From Pseudeuparius sepicola (lineage: Eukaryota; Arthropoda; Insecta; Coleoptera; Anthribidae): 64,000 bases of DNA. The notes under the pieces are model-generated. The model was not told where the DNA came from. It searched no databases and saw only the letters and a program-made list of their open reading frames with translations. Location: contig OY987301.1 in assembly GCA_963920635.1 (NCBI GenBank), positions 23,044,501-23,108,500 on the forward strand, read 5' to 3'. Within the stretch, counting starts at the first letter, position 1, and each line of letters starts with the position of its first letter. Both the position numbers and the translations under genes were made by a program. This document shows positions 1 to 13,000 of the stretch, in pieces.

Positions 1-489
1 TTTTCAAAATATGGTTTGTGTAAGCGGGCTAGTTACTGACCTGAATTTAGGGCCCGGTTTTATTTTTCCTGCATTGTTGCCAACTTACAACGTCGAAATT
101 ACCAGTTGACAAGGACTTCTTACAAAAATGGACATTGTGCACGGGTTGCCACATGCAGCAACCTGTGCGGAAATATTGTTGTGCGCGGGTCCGCTATACA
201 AATTCGAGGGAAGTATAGTAGCAGACCATGGAAACCAAACGCGACTATACACAATTTAATACTTATTACATTGGTTGCGTCACTCCGACATTTTTGTTTC
301 AAAAATAATTAGCCCACTCGTGGGAAATCAATGCCATTCTGTGTAGAATAGATGCCTTTTCTGAAACCTTCTGCATTATAGTCATTATGGATGCGCATAA
401 TATTATCTTAAACGAAAAGCCCGTGCTGTGTTCCTCGAGTCCCCCTTTCTCCAAACGAATGTTAAAAAAAACTTTTTACTGTCAGTTTA
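1..489. other. unassigned AT-rich stretch
   Basis: No gene or complete element is supported here. A short hairpin (ggttgc...gcaacc) lies near 144-163. The two open frames of 60-68 codons near 106-312 overlap on opposite strands and look accidental. Confidence 0.5.
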
Positions 490-700
490 AGGCAACCTGT
501 TCGTCCAACGGGCGCGCCGTGTCGCCGTGAAGAAGACACGGGGCCAATTCTCACAAACAATCGATAATAACCCGCCCGTTTACGGTCGATTGGCGCTCTA
601 TAGGGCATTTACAGGGGGCGGGTGCCCCCCTGCCCCAGCCGCCTCCCTGGTTCAGTGCCTCTTTTGTATCGGGCGATTGGGGGGACGCGTCGGCACCATT
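490..700. other. GC-rich island
   Basis: This patch is much richer in G, C and CpG than its surroundings, with C and G runs around 612-640. It contains opposite-strand open frames of about 60 codons with low-complexity translations, so I do not call a gene. It could be a decayed promoter island or the GC-rich end of a DNA transposon. I see no paired inverted end or target duplication. Confidence 0.35.
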
Positions 701-779
701 GTTTTTTAGTATGTTGGGGACATTTCGATATTCCAAAATCCAAAGGTATCGACCTTTGCTAGCGATATCGTATAGAACG

Positions 780-1395
780 AGAACATGTCCACTTTAGTCC
801 AAGTAAGAGTTTCAAATTCGTCATCAAAAGATAATATTATTAGTTAACGACCAAACGTCAGACATACTCGACGCCCGTCACAACGTGACCAGTAAAGGAT
901 CATTTAGCTTTTCAACCCCACTGGGGAATTGTTACCTATAACAACGTACTCTTTCAGTCTGGAGCAGTTCGGTCGGTTTGAACAACGATAATATTCTGTA
1001 TTTAGATTGCTATCAAGAATTGCCCAATAAGGACGCAAGCGGATCTGATGCACGAAGCGGTCTATTGACCCAATCTAGGAAGACAAAAATGAATACAGTG
1101 TGACCCATTAACATTCAGGCCGCACCCTGTAAAAAGGGTATTAATTATGCGATTTGACCAGGATTTTTTAAATTGTACAGCTTGATAAATTACCTACATT
1201 GTTTGAGCAAAAATAACCTCTTTCATAATATAAAATCCAAGATCTAACTATACTATCTAGGAGCAAAATTTTTTAGAAAAAAATCTGAAGTTGCTTTTTA
1301 TACCTAACTCATGTGATTTATTTACTAAATTCTACATTCATTATAAAAAATTAAACTTCAGTGTACAGAAATAATTTTTTACTGGCTTTTGGAGC
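780..1395 (+). repeat. diverged copy of hairpin-tailed repeat family
   Basis: This stretch matches, with many changes, the family whose better copies lie at 8846-9450, 25004-25608 and (reversed) 42985-43588. Shared landmarks include aaacgtcagac...cgcccgtca...gtgacca near 855-890. Near 1285-1375 it keeps the broken remains of the terminal hairpin (actcatgtg flanked by a ctgaagtt-type sequence). It is the oldest of the four copies seen. Confidence 0.55.
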
Positions 1396-3400
1396 CTGCT
1401 ATTATTTTGTACCCTGTACAAATTTACAGAGAAATCGGCCTATATATAATAATATGAAACTTTGATTTTGATTTCTAATAAAATATTTAGGCTATGAGAA
1501 ATTAACTACTGAAAAAAAACCATACAAACTAAGTAAAAAAGAAAGAAACAAACTAAGCGAAAAAGAATAGCTGAATCTTTGAATTCTGATCAAGAGTGTT
1601 TGTGTATAATATATTTATGTGAAATTCGAAGGTACCCAAGTAACAATTTAAAATTTTTTTTATTTAAGTTCTATTAGGGATTTATACTGGCCATGTGTCA
1701 CATGGTATGTGAAAAACCACTGATTTATGACAGATTTAATATGTGCCAATAATTATACATTTCGGTATAACTTGGTTTTGTGGGGAGTTTTAATAATGAT
1801 TTTAAGAACTTGTTTTAAAACCATATAGTCTTTAAATCTGTTGCCCTTATAACCGATTTACCTGTATTTTTACTGTATTTACCAAGTCTACAATAAAACT
1901 TGTTGGTTGTTAAAACCAACTTAAAATAAATAGGTTTATTAATAAATAAAAAAAAATTGGCGTTTTATTACTGGCTTTATGACGATAATTTCACGTGATT
2001 GTAACAACCAGTTTATAAATCTAATTTATTTGCTTTGAGATCATTTAGTTTCAGGTTGAACCTTCATAAAAAAATCGCACAGTTTATTTTTTAATTGAGC
2101 TGAGAGATATCTACAATACAGTTTTATTTCACCTTCTCTAGAATATTGTAGTTTAAAAGCATATTCATCGGTCTACCTTTCATTTTCCTCTATAACTTCA
2201 AGGCCAAGGCTCCATCGAGAAGAAGTTTAGTGGTATGACCCAAGTGTAGACTTTCATCCTAACTTTCATCTGGGTGATCCAATCAGGTCCGCTGTCTCTA
2301 ATGGATTTCCTTCAGCCAAAAAGAAAAAACAAGGCACCGGAAATTCACGACATTACGCCGTCTTCTGGTCTGCTGGTAATTCTGCTGGTTAGCTTTTAGG
2401 GAAATATAAAACTTGCAGAATTTAACTCACGTAGATATATAAAATACCAAGCAGACTTAAAACTCATTTTAAAGGAGTACACTTTTAATGCCTTCTGGTT
2501 TGGTAAAAACCACAAGACCAGTTAGGCTGCAATTATACTGCAAGAACAAATTGACCTAATCGAATTGTAAATTGGACATTTTAAAACCAAGTATATTTAA
2601 TACAGCATTTTATAAAGCTGATACGTTTTATAAGTAGGGACGCCATTGTGAGTAACACGTTATTTATATAAAACAAAAAGGTATTGAAAATGAATACTTG
2701 CGTACAATAAATGATAATAAGTGTAAAATCCACAAAATGATATGAATTTATTAAATCATACAAATTACTTAAACTTCAAACTAGTGAAAAAGGCCCATTT
2801 TCTAGACATCGCAAAAACGCAAGAAACAGAAATAATAATAATAATAATAACAATTCCACCCTCATAATACTTCAAATTAGGAGTACCCCGGAAGCAACCA
2901 CATGTCTGTGCAGGGATTACCAACAACGCTAAAATCTAAGTAGTGTAAATAATATTTTAGGGGAGTGACGGCATGCCTCTAAAAATATGAACTTAATATT
3001 TAATTTTAGGTCCTTTCTCGGTCACAAAAATATCTGAAAATAATATTTTTATTTTTATTTTCTATATATTATAATATGCACTTATAAAAAAAGTGTGGAA
3101 ATGGTTCATTGTAGGGGCCTTGAAGGATACGATTGGTTCTTTACAAGCCACTTACTACTCACCTTCCTTAACACTACAGGAATGTAAATGAAATGGAGTT
3201 TATTGCGAACATGGCTGAGATTTTTCATTAAAATTAAAATATTTTTTTCAATTTTATACCATTAATATTAAGTCACCCTGTATACTTTACTCATATAAAA
3301 AAATAACAGGAACATACTAAATTTAACAGGTAAGGATAAGAGTTAAAACAAATTATCATCTGTCTCTGATGTCCGCGCCTATGCATTTTCTCTTCAACTT
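1396..3400. other. unassigned AT-rich stretch with a short AAT microsatellite
   Basis: Nothing gene-like is visible. An (AAT)n run of about six units lies at 2831-2850. A CACCCTGTA motif near 3275 resembles an isolated Tc1/mariner-type terminus, but no partner end was found. Confidence 0.5.
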
Positions 3401-3680
3401 TTATTGGAATTTTCTACACTCACCCTGATTATTCATCGTAGAATCTAAACTTCTTTCTTTACATACCATTAGAACGCAATTGCAAGTACATACAAAGAAA
3501 ACTTTCCCTGGTTTCCGTTGGATCGACATTATTGACTTAGGAGGTGAACCGGTTTGAAAGGACGAGGGTTCAATATCGGGCCTACAGACGGTCTGGGCCC
3601 GTCTCTGTAAGGTACAGATAAAAGTTAAGGGTCTACCCGATAATAGGGGGTTCACCCGCATATTGGAAATACCCTACTGG
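3401..3680. repeat. diverged repeat, copy A (partner at 4890-5160)
   Basis: The part from about 3480 to 3620 aligns with 4890-5060. Both run through a tacaaagaaa-type start, a gttgactt/ttgactt block, a gtttgaa block and a gtaacgtacag/gtaaggtacag block, and both translate to related but broken peptides. The shared order over roughly 130 bases shows common descent. No complete frame or known domain is recognisable, so the element type is open. Confidence 0.4.
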
Positions 3681-4889
3681 GAATGTAATGGCTTATAGAT
3701 CTCGTCATTATGGTTTATGGGTTTTTAGATGTTTGTTTTGTCGCTGTTTTTATTCGAAATGTTTTAACGGGGGTGTCGAACGACCCGTACCTAAGGGAAA
3801 TTAAAATGGTAACGTTGGTAGTTTTTATTTTAATGCCACGAAGTGTTCTATTAATAATGAAAAAGGGGTTTATGAGAGTAATTACCAAATTATATCATCT
3901 TTAATGAATAAATGCCTTGTTTTTGTTTTAACAGCAGTTTTTTTTGTTTAATAATAGTCAATTTAGGTTAGGTGACAATTCAGGCCATATTGGGTAGTTT
4001 ATGGGAAGAAGAATAGACAAATAGGAGGATATTTTTTTCTATTTATGTATACCGCTAAGTATAGACCACGCATACATGTCCAGGGGTATCCACGTAAGAT
4101 TTCACACCCCTTAATTTTGTTATTTTTCGGCCTAGAAAAAAATGATAAAGACAAAAGTCGTAGGAAATTTTCCTGCGAGTCTACATTATACAAAACTTAT
4201 ATTTCTTAAACAAAATACCCCATATATTTTTAATTTTTTGAAATCTATACTCATTATTACCGTTAAAATTATATAAAACTTTATACCATTATAAATATGT
4301 ATTTTACATTAGTTACATATTATACATTGAAATATAGCATTTTAAATTTTATACTAGTAAATTGATTTAACTTGTATCAGGAAAATGCGTTGTTGTATTG
4401 CCCGAGGTGTGCACAATAATAAATATATAAATTAGTATATCATTGGGTCATTGGTCATGTAATAATCAAATTATCGAACTACTAACGTCTATGAGGTACC
4501 ATTAAAAACTAAACCGCTCTTCATATACTTTGCCAACAAGTAAATTGGGAATTGGGCCCACCTTATATAATAACCTCGACCACCTTTAAAATGAGCGCTT
4601 AAAGCCCAAACCCTGAAAATGTTCTAATACATTTGGAGATGTTTTGGAAACAACGCTTTTGAGTAACTTTTCGAGTTTTAAAATGATAAAAGACCAGGGG
4701 ACAAAATATACCGGTTGTTTAAAAGTCATCAACAATAATGTATTTTCATTGATGCTAATATTCTCGTAGGCTTAGTCTATACGATTTTAATTCTATTTAC
4801 TCAACTCAACGTTTATACCTTATTTATATACTCCTAGGGCATTCATAATTTCAGTCATTACTAGATTCTCGCACTTCCACTTGATTATG

Positions 4890-5171
4890 CATTTAAAAAG
4901 CTATTACAAATACAAAGAAAGTCTTACTAAAGGGGTCCGTTATATCGACAGTGTATTGACTTGGGCACAGAAGCCGTTTGAAGGACGAAACGTCAATAGA
5001 TATTGAGCCAACACAGTTTATGGATCCGTTTGCGTAACGTACAGCTTGATTGATTATATTTTGACATACTCTCCATATTTGTGAGGTATGGGAAAAGCTA
5101 AAATTTTTAAGGTTTTGTGTAACGTAACCTGAAAGCAGTCTGTTCCCATATTTGACAGAAAGGGATACCAT
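4890..5171. repeat. diverged repeat, copy B (partner at 3401-3680)
   Basis: This is the second copy of the repeat at 3401-3680. On the plus strand, the bases around 4915-4995 translate to a short coding-like peptide containing GVRYID and KPFEGR. The matching stretch in copy A reads GFRWID. A stop follows soon after in both, so this is likely the relic of a coding mobile element of unknown class. Confidence 0.4.
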
Positions 5172-5365
5172 TTTTATTTCTAATATAACTAAGTCATCAT
5201 TCCTAACATCTTAGACTATAGTTATGCACAATTCCAATATTATGCCAAGCTCGCATTTTATTGTACAAAAGTCCAAAGTTATAGGCGCCCTAGATCGGTA
5301 TAAAACCTCGCCAAACAAAAATTTTTTGCATATGTGATATTGTAGATATGGATGCTTAAAAAACC

Positions 5366-6180
5366 TTTTCTTTTGATCTTCCTACCATTTTCAAAATGCA
5401 AATCCAGGGCCGGCTACGATTTTTTTATACCCCCGATTTTCACGAAAACCATTTAGCCATATTTTTATTTAAAATCTGACACCACAGCGTTAATCAGGAC
5501 AGCCAAAAACCTCCTTATATCAAATTTGAACAAAAAGTGCACAGAGAGTTCCATTCTACAGAGGGCCAATGTTTTAACGCATGCGACTAGTCCATGGTAT
5601 CCCCTCAAAACAATTGAATGGCCATAAGGTGGCTGGTGTGCCACAACAGGAAACGCACAGAAAATCTTAGACAGTGACTTTGTTGAGAAAGGTTCAATGA
5701 TTTAAATTGTTTTTTATTTGTTGGTTGGCAGTTTGTAAAAAAATTAATTACTTTTGAGTTTATTAATATTTTTTCAATATAATCCCAGATCACATTTGAC
5801 CAGTAGGTATAAAATACCCTGTACATTTTTGTTTTGGATCTTTGTGCATCAACACTTTGTGTGGTTCTGTTGACCATTCAACTGTTTTAAGGCGATTCCA
5901 TGGCACACTTGACTTTCCACATGCTTTTAAAAATTTCCATTTTGCTCAACTTTGACACCCTGCATTGTTGTTGTTCAAATTTGGTGTTTGGGGTTCTTGG
6001 GATTTTCGTGAAAATCGGGGATATAAAAAAATCGTAGCCGGCCCTGGATTTGCATTTTGAAAATAGTAGGAAAGTTAAAAGAAGCGGCTTTTGAAGGTCT
6101 TTCAAACAAAAAAGTGGGTTCTTTATCTCCAAAAATAAAGATTTTATGGATTTGTAATATGTTTAAAAGTAGACACCCTG
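5366..6180. mobile_element. palindromic Tc1/mariner-type element, copy 1
   Basis: Inverted arms at about 5366-5450 and 6001-6090 share the block around ccagggccggctacg. The right end is AGTAGACACCCTG followed by TA at about 6180, the terminal pattern of a TA-targeting Tc1/mariner element. The left terminus is lost or too diverged to place. A second, complete copy lies at 53639-54894, and interior blocks (around 5620-5790 and 54225-54370) also match between the two. No transposase frame is left. Confidence 0.7.
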
Positions 6181-6871
6181 TATGAAAAAGAAAAATATAT
6201 TTCTCTTTGTGAAAAATTTTCAGATTTTCCATATCCACTGGTGGTAATTTTTCTCTTCCAACTATGAGCCCATAATGATTTATGCAGTCTTTTATAGAAA
6301 AGACAAAAGTGCTAACAAAGTTTTATTGTTGATTTTTCACTATTCAATAATTATTATCAATAACAATATTCAACACTCGTTAGTGATGTGAAAGTATCAA
6401 TATAACTTGGTGCCTATATAGGTACAATTACAATGTATAATCAGGCCCTCTCAATGTATCTAACTTTTGCATAAAACACGTACTTCAAACCAGTGCCTTA
6501 GGTACAAATTTGTTTCGAAGTTGCCCCCCTAAAGATTGTTTTTTAAAGCGGCTATTAATTACTAAAAGTATCTGATCTGCTTATTAAAATGCCGCAAATT
6601 TTGTTATATATTTTAAAGACAAATAGATCAAATGAGGCATAGGGAGTATTAAGTAATAATAAATTATTATTATTCTACTCCACTTTGAGCATGGGTTCCA
6701 CGGTATTTTTGGGACTTCGGATTACGGGAACTACCGTGGTCACGGGACCTTTGTCGGGGATATATTTCCCATATCCCCCCGTGCAACGCCACTGTTAATA
6801 ATAATTAGAACCGCTACGTAACTACCAATTATATTTCTTTTATTTTTATTTTAAATTGCTATCATTGTTAG

Positions 6872-7483
6872 CATAGGCGCCGACTCCGCGGGTGCTCCGG
6901 GGCTCGAGCACCCGACCAAAAATTTGGCTGGGTGCGGAGCACCCGGCCAAAAGTTTGGCCAGTTGTTGGAAGCTCAAGCAAAGGTGACAAGGTGATAATC
7001 ATATTTAAGATCAACAATGAGTCAGAAAAGGCTGAATGATATTATGTTTTTTTATTTATGAAGAATTAGCAGACATCATAAGCGTGGATGAGTTATGTGA
7101 TGATTTTATAAAAAAAAATCGTCCATAAGACTAAGCACTTTTGCGATATTTACGCAAAGTTAGGTAGCTAGTCGTTTTTGTTTTTTTTTTTTGTTTTTGT
7201 TTAAAGACCGCGTCTTAAAATTTAGCGGACTCTCATTCGGATGAATCAGCTGATATCTGCCTCTCATTTGTTTCCCTTTGGAGGAAGTAAGAGTAATCCC
7301 TTTATTTTATTTCATTCTATTTACGTTTTGTTTTTTTAATCATCAGGGTGAGAACTGTTTGTTTTTTGTTATGTGCTTTTATTTTATATTTATAATAAAA
7401 AATAATAATTTTTTAAAATAACATTTTGGGGGTGGTTGTATTCCTTGGGCACCCAGCCAAATTTTGAGAAGTCGGCGCCTATG
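6872..7483. mobile_element. hAT-type non-autonomous element with 8-bp target duplication
   Basis: The ends are perfect 14-base inverted repeats, CATAGGCGCCGACT at 6872-6885 and its complement at 7470-7483. They are flanked by the same 8 bases, ATTGTTAG, at 6864-6871 and 7484-7491. An 8-bp duplication is the hallmark of hAT transposition. The 612-bp interior has no transposase, so it must have been moved in trans. The left end contains GC-rich direct repeats (gagcacccg.ccaaaa) about 40 bases apart. Confidence 0.85.
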
Positions 7484-7491
7484 ATTGTTAG

Positions 7492-8040
7492 CAAACTTTA
7501 TTCGTCTTATGCTCCAATCGGGTAACTTGTTACTCTGGTGTGCGTTTGTTATAGGTGAAAAATATTGAAGCTGGCTGAAAATGTTATCGCAAAATTTATG
7601 CCCTAAAATTGATTTGCGATGTAGTTGGACCTCTTTATTATTTAGCTTCTAAATAATACACCGCAGCTGATATTGTGCGCATCTCTCAAATATTATGACG
7701 TTGTATACCTATAGACAGACTTGGATTATTAAGCAGGATAATATATTCCTATAACATAATGGAAATAATTTTTCAGTGTGTATTGTAGGTACTATTTAAC
7801 AACCAAATTAACTAAAAAAATTATAAATATTTCGCTTACAGTTATGTAATAAATTTAATTGCAACGCTTAAAACTTGAAGTCCACTTGACAGCTGTCATT
7901 AAGGAGCCTACGGTTCTGAATATATTTTCTGTCCTATATAGATATTCAACGATCAAAGATGAACTGAAAGTGTGTCTTCTATCAGATTGTATTTATCGTC
8001 CACATCAATAATTATTATCTTTGGAAAAAATATCGGCTTT
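7492..8040. other. unassigned AT-rich stretch
   Basis: No gene, repeat boundary or RNA gene can be supported here. Confidence 0.5.
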
Positions 8041-8075
8041 CTTGGACAAATATAATTTTATTTTTAAATCGCGCC

Positions 8076-8112
8076 AACATTTCGACTCAGTTCCGAGTCA
8101 TCATCTGATGGG
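8076..8112 (-). ncRNA. degenerate hammerhead-ribozyme-like core
   Basis: Read on the minus strand, a CAGATGA box (8101-8107) is followed by a perfect 5-bp stem II (GACTC/GAGTC, plus-strand 8084-8088 and 8095-8099) and then GAAA (8080-8083). The consensus is CUGANGA, so the second base of the box is changed and activity is unlikely. The order of parts matches the intact cores elsewhere in the window, so this is probably an old Penelope-like tail fragment. Confidence 0.4.
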
Positions 8113-8426
8113 CTAAAAAACAGAGCATTATCTTATTTTATAACTATATACACACATAAACACCTTTTCATGCAAATAAAATTTTTGAAACATGAATAAA
8201 CAGACGGCACAGAATTGTTGTTATTATAATTATTATTTTTAATTAGCCAAGTCCTAATTATAATTGAGGGTTTCAAACAGAATTTAATGATGTTAGAAGA
8301 ACTGTGTATCTTCTAGTCCTACATTAAATTTGGTAATGTGAAGAAGTTATCAGGTCATCAGTTTTAGCTACCACAAGAAGCCGTGCTATTTGGTTTAGCG
8401 TAACTACGGCGCAATTAAGAGAGTAG

Positions 8427-8467
8427 GATTTCAGCAAAATACCACTAGTGGTATTATCGCTGAAATC
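8427..8467. repeat. near-perfect short palindrome
   Basis: The sequence reads gatttcagc, then taccac/gtggta around a central TAG, then gctgaaatc. The two halves are complementary apart from a small offset. It is short and isolated, and could be the remnant of a small fold-back element. Confidence 0.5.
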
Positions 8468-8845
8468 ATCATCTAATTGGTCAATATTTTAAAAATTATA
8501 TCATTTCATTGGTAAATATTGGCAGGCGTTGATCCTCTATAATATTGTATACTCACTCTCACTACTGCAGCAAAGACATAGGTACACCTACGTTGTATCA
8601 TCCACAGGGGCGGATGGGACCACCGGGACACCGGGCAAATGCCCGGTGGGCCGGTCATTCGAAGGGCCGGAGGGCCGCAGGCCTGGAGGCTCATCAGCCA
8701 TCGCACCGTCGTATCTTAAAATTTAAGACAGTCTTAACTATTTGACAAGATAAAAGACAACCATTGTTACAATAATCGTTGTAAGTAGGTAGGTAGTTAA
8801 TTTAAGATGGGACGGTGCAAATGGCCATACCTAATTATTTTTTCA

Positions 8846-9450
8846 TAAAATCGGCAGTGAAGTGTGCCAAAATCGTCATTAAAAGCTCAGAAATCGGCGC
8901 TAAAGTAGCCCATTATTGTACGATTTTTTCAATACCTAAGTAGGCCTTGACGAGATGTAAACATCAAACGTCAGACGCGGATCCATCGCCCGTCAAAAGT
9001 GACCAAATATTCAAAATCCGGCCACAAAAGGCCCATTCAATTTTTCGTACACATTGCGAAATTGTTACCTATAGCGGCGCAATATTTCAGTATAAATATT
9101 TTAGTAGGTTTGAATACCAATAGATTTGTTATGGAAGCTGCACAACAAGCAGCAGTTTGGTTTGTCTGTTCGAAGACGCCGTGTCTTATCATACTTGACC
9201 TAGGTAGAGCGATCGTCAAAGTCAAGCAACGCCGCGCCCAGTTAGTTCCTGGACGGGTGATCCCTTATGATTATTTTCTTGCCTAATAATTTTTTTTTCC
9301 GATTTAAAAAAAATATAATATGTACCTCGGCACTGAAGTTCTTTTTATGACTCATGTGGTTTATTTGCCTCGGCCAGAAGCCTCGGCAACTAACTTCCAC
9401 ATGAGTCATAAAAAGTTGAACTTCAGTGCCTTGGTACATAAATAACTATT
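8846..9450 (+). repeat. hairpin-tailed repeat family, copy 1
   Basis: About 600 bases match 25004-25608 and the reverse complement of 42985-43588. The unit ends in a long imperfect hairpin (about 9320-9437). Its arms read gtacctcggcactgaagtt and the complement of aacttcagtgccttggtac, with catgtggtttattt and its partner inside. No long frame is conserved between copies. The class is not clear: one copy suggests a 5-bp target duplication. Confidence 0.75.
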
Positions 9451-9491
9451 TTTTTTGTTATTTTTTTGTTTTATTATTTCTTTACGTGTTT

Positions 9492-9782
9492 TACGGAAAC
9501 GTAGAAGGGCCACGCCATTATTTTATTTTTATTGAACTCGAAATTTCGACTTTTAAAGTCGCAGTCCGACCTTGAAGTCGAAATTCCGATTTTGAACTCT
9601 AAATTTCCACTTTGAACTTCGAAAAAACTTTGAAAGTCTGAAGTTCAAGTCGGATTTCGAATTTCAAAGTCGAAATTTCGAGTTTTCGGAATTTTGACTT
9701 CAAAGTTGGCCTTCGACTTTACCTAAAAGGCGATTTCGAATTCAATAAAAATAAAATAATGGTGTGGCCCTTCTACGCTTCC
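9492..9782. mobile_element. small palindromic element inside the hAT element
   Basis: Inverted ends (cgtagaagggccac...ttattgaa at 9499-9538 and the complement at 9741-9776) bracket a core made of repeated cgaaatttcgac/gtcgaaattt blocks, so almost the whole unit can fold on itself. The flanks share a loose tgtttt, too weak to call a target duplication. Confidence 0.6.
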
Positions 9783-10030
9783 GAATGTTTTGTTATTTTT
9801 ATATCTTTATATTTAGAGAAAAAAGTTTAATTTCTTTTATTTATATTTTTATAAAACATGTATATTTTGTTTTATTAAAAAATTACATTATTTACATTGT
9901 TTTTTAAAAATGTTATTAGGTATAATAATTAAGAAAAGAAAAATCTAAAGCCAAATGATATGTTTAGGGGTCGCTTGGGAAACAAATGCCCGGGCTGGTT
10001 AGGTAAAGCCCATCCGCCCCTGATCATCCA

Positions 10031-13000
10031 TATAGGCCACAACAGTATGATACCCACCATAGAGTAACACTGGTTTTATAGATAACCTTTATTACATATC
10101 CACTGAGTCTGAAAACAATTCTCTGACGAATTCTCGAGAAACGGAAGCGTCACAGTGAAACGTGTACAATCGTCAAAGAAAATAATTGGCTACTCCGTAG
10201 ACTATTATATTCTACATTGTTTATTCACATTGTATTTTTGTAAGGTTGAAAGCAGATGAAACCGAACGCTCCGAACGCTGTATATCCATTTTCTTGAGAT
10301 TATTGAATTATGTTCTGAAATTTGGCAACGTTTTATCAATAAGTCTTGGGTATTATTATTACAAAAGTATCAAGAAAATGACTTTACGTCGTTCGGTTTC
10401 ATCTGACGCCAACTGTACTCTTGAACTGGCCTCAATCTTTCTAATCAAAACCGATCGATAATTAACTTGTTTTTTCCCTTCAAGAAGTCGAAGGTTTCTG
10501 GCCTACCTATTTGGCTGAAGTAACATTTCTTATTGTCTCTAGGTGATTCCCAGAAAAATACTTATAATGAAAAAAACTTGGCCGAAATCTCGGGCGAAAT
10601 ACACAGCGCCAGAAGACGGAAATAATGTGGCTGGAAAGTTTTGTTTGAATACACAAGGGCCATTATCCGTGTTTCTTTTGTACCTTTAAAGAAATTGCTT
10701 GTAAGGTATTACTGAAGGGAAAACGCAATGCAAATGGACAAAAACGTCAAGTCCAGGAATGTTTCTCCGCATTCTCTTTTTGGGTATGTTTAGATTCCAA
10801 TAAACAATTAACAGTTTTAGCCTTTGAATTATTCTAACACAAAAATGGTGCCTCTTTTCAAATTTTCAACAATTGTATATTGTAGATACCTACGCCAAAA
10901 GCAATACATAAGCGACTGACCCACATTTTTAAAGACAGTCACTGCTTATAGCTAGTCTTTTGATTTTTGATAATCCCATCTAAACTAAATATAATATTTC
11001 TCCGTATATTTCTTCTAGTACGTAATATAAGTAATTATGCAAATAACACACAGTGTAGAGCCTAATATGCCACGCGACACGATATTCAACTCCGCAGTAC
11101 CGTCAGCCGTCAGTTAATTTTATTAGGTTTTCAAACTACCTTTATGAGTGTTTAAATAAGTGCTGAATTTTTATAGCGTTGGCATTGTAATTATTGGAAG
11201 AACAAAGAACAAATCAAGTTATTCTTATTGTGAGGTTATTGCGGGTGGCAGTTAGATACATTAATCCTTTTGTAAATTCAAAGATAATTTTTTAAATTCA
11301 CATTTTGACTGTAATCAGTGTCTATAGAAACCTTTCTATAGTCACTGCTGTAATGCAGTCTGAGTGTATCTAGATTGGCAAAGGAAACATTCTTTATCAA
11401 TTTGTGACGTAGAATCCGCTATTAAAATATGACGAAGCATTTTAGTTACACTCTGTATATATATGACCGAACTATATAGCCCATTAGGACAAACAAGCGA
11501 CAAACATGAACAATCTGTATCCAAAACAATTCAAGCTTACTGGTTCTACTAACCGTTTTTTCATTTCGGCGCAAAATCCAAAAATTCCATTTGTCGCGTA
11601 TATTCTGCCGGTCAACTGTATAATACTTGCTAGGTATATATTCCTCTGGCAGTTTTCTAAATATTATTATTTCAATTTATTTTTCGTAGCATTCTCAGTT
11701 GGCCATGTCAGAAAACAATGTGTAAAATAACTGCCAGATAATCCTTATTGTGCCTGTTTTGTAGTTTGTGGCATCTATGTCATGGAATTGAACCAAATTC
11801 TCATTTAATCATTTATTGTTCTAAATCACATATATTTAGTTCAAGTTAAAACCACATATTATTTATTGTTTATTTACCCGATATTGTCACGAAGTGACAG
11901 TTTGTGGAAGTATAATTAAAATTAAAGTTTGAATTTATAAGGGGAAAGCGACATTTCTGGAGTAGAAGTTGAATAAGCTGAAAAGTAAGGACATCTATTA
12001 ACTAAATTTGTTTACTAAATCAACAGGTTGTATATAAAATTTGGAATATGGAGATATGTAGCCAGATTTTAAGGGCGAATGCTCATTGTCATTTGTGATA
12101 TTTTCTTCTATACATAAGTAAATATAAAGTATACTCGCAAAGGTTTCATTTTCGAAACACTGGCCATTAAAAGTGCAAAAAATAAAAAGTTTTAATGTAG
12201 TATATCTTCCAAACAGCCGGACCAAATTAATATATAACATCTATATATACGTAGATTGGTTGATTGGTTATACCTAGCGCCCGCATAGACCTCATGTGTA
12301 TCCTTAGTTTTAGTAGAGAGTCCTGACCACAACACTACACAGTAGAAAATTGCGTCGTCTTTGCCGTCTTGCTATGCGTTATCTTTGCCGATTTGCAACT
12401 ATAGAAATAAATAATAATAATAATAATTCTCACCCTCACAATACTCCAAACTAAAGTGGGATAGCGTTGACTGACGTATTAATACGTCAGTTAACGGGGA
12501 TACATCGTATTAAATTTATAATATGGCCTGAAGATGGAGTACTGAACAAATAGGAAACTAAAAAATAAAAATCTTTGAAACATTGTGAGATAAAGGTCCT
12601 TATTTTTTACTTCGTTTATTCAGATTTAATGACGAACTCACATGGGGTTATAGCTTGTAACTTTCGTAACAGATATTTTTTCTAGAATAAAAAATGGCGG
12701 TTGTAGGGGGGTTGAAGATATACGAAAAAAGCCTGTACATGTTTCTCTCAACGATTTTGTGCCAAACATAAATTATACGAATTTCGGAATTATACAGGAA
12801 TCGAATGGAAATTATGCAGGCATAAGTGAAAGAAATCCACGGATTACCGAACGCCTAAGTGAAAAATCGCTCGAATCTCGCAGCAGGGAAATGAATATTA
12901 AGATTGCGCCCGTCGCAGATAACCCTAAAAGCTTACAGACACGGGATTTGGTAAAACACCGACCCTTCTTTCCTCTTTACACTGAAAACTTAATAGACCC

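Larger units (their letters stand above)
8605..10022. mobile_element. hAT-type non-autonomous element with nested repeats
   Basis: The inverted ends begin CAGGGGCGGATGGG (8605) and end with the complement CCCATCCGCCCCTG (10022). Both sides carry the 8-bp duplication ATCATCCA (8597-8604 and 10023-10030). The left end is GC-rich and itself forms short hairpins (ccgggcaaatgcccgg). The 1,418-bp body has no transposase. It contains a copy of the hairpin-tailed repeat (8846-9450) and a small palindromic element (about 9492-9782), so it is a composite built by nested insertion. Confidence 0.85.

Noticed and set aside
8660..8697. Hammerhead in the hAT left end (CTGATGA on the minus strand)
   Set aside because: The expected GAAA is CGAAT, and the pairing comes from GC-rich inverted end sequence. 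It is probably chance.
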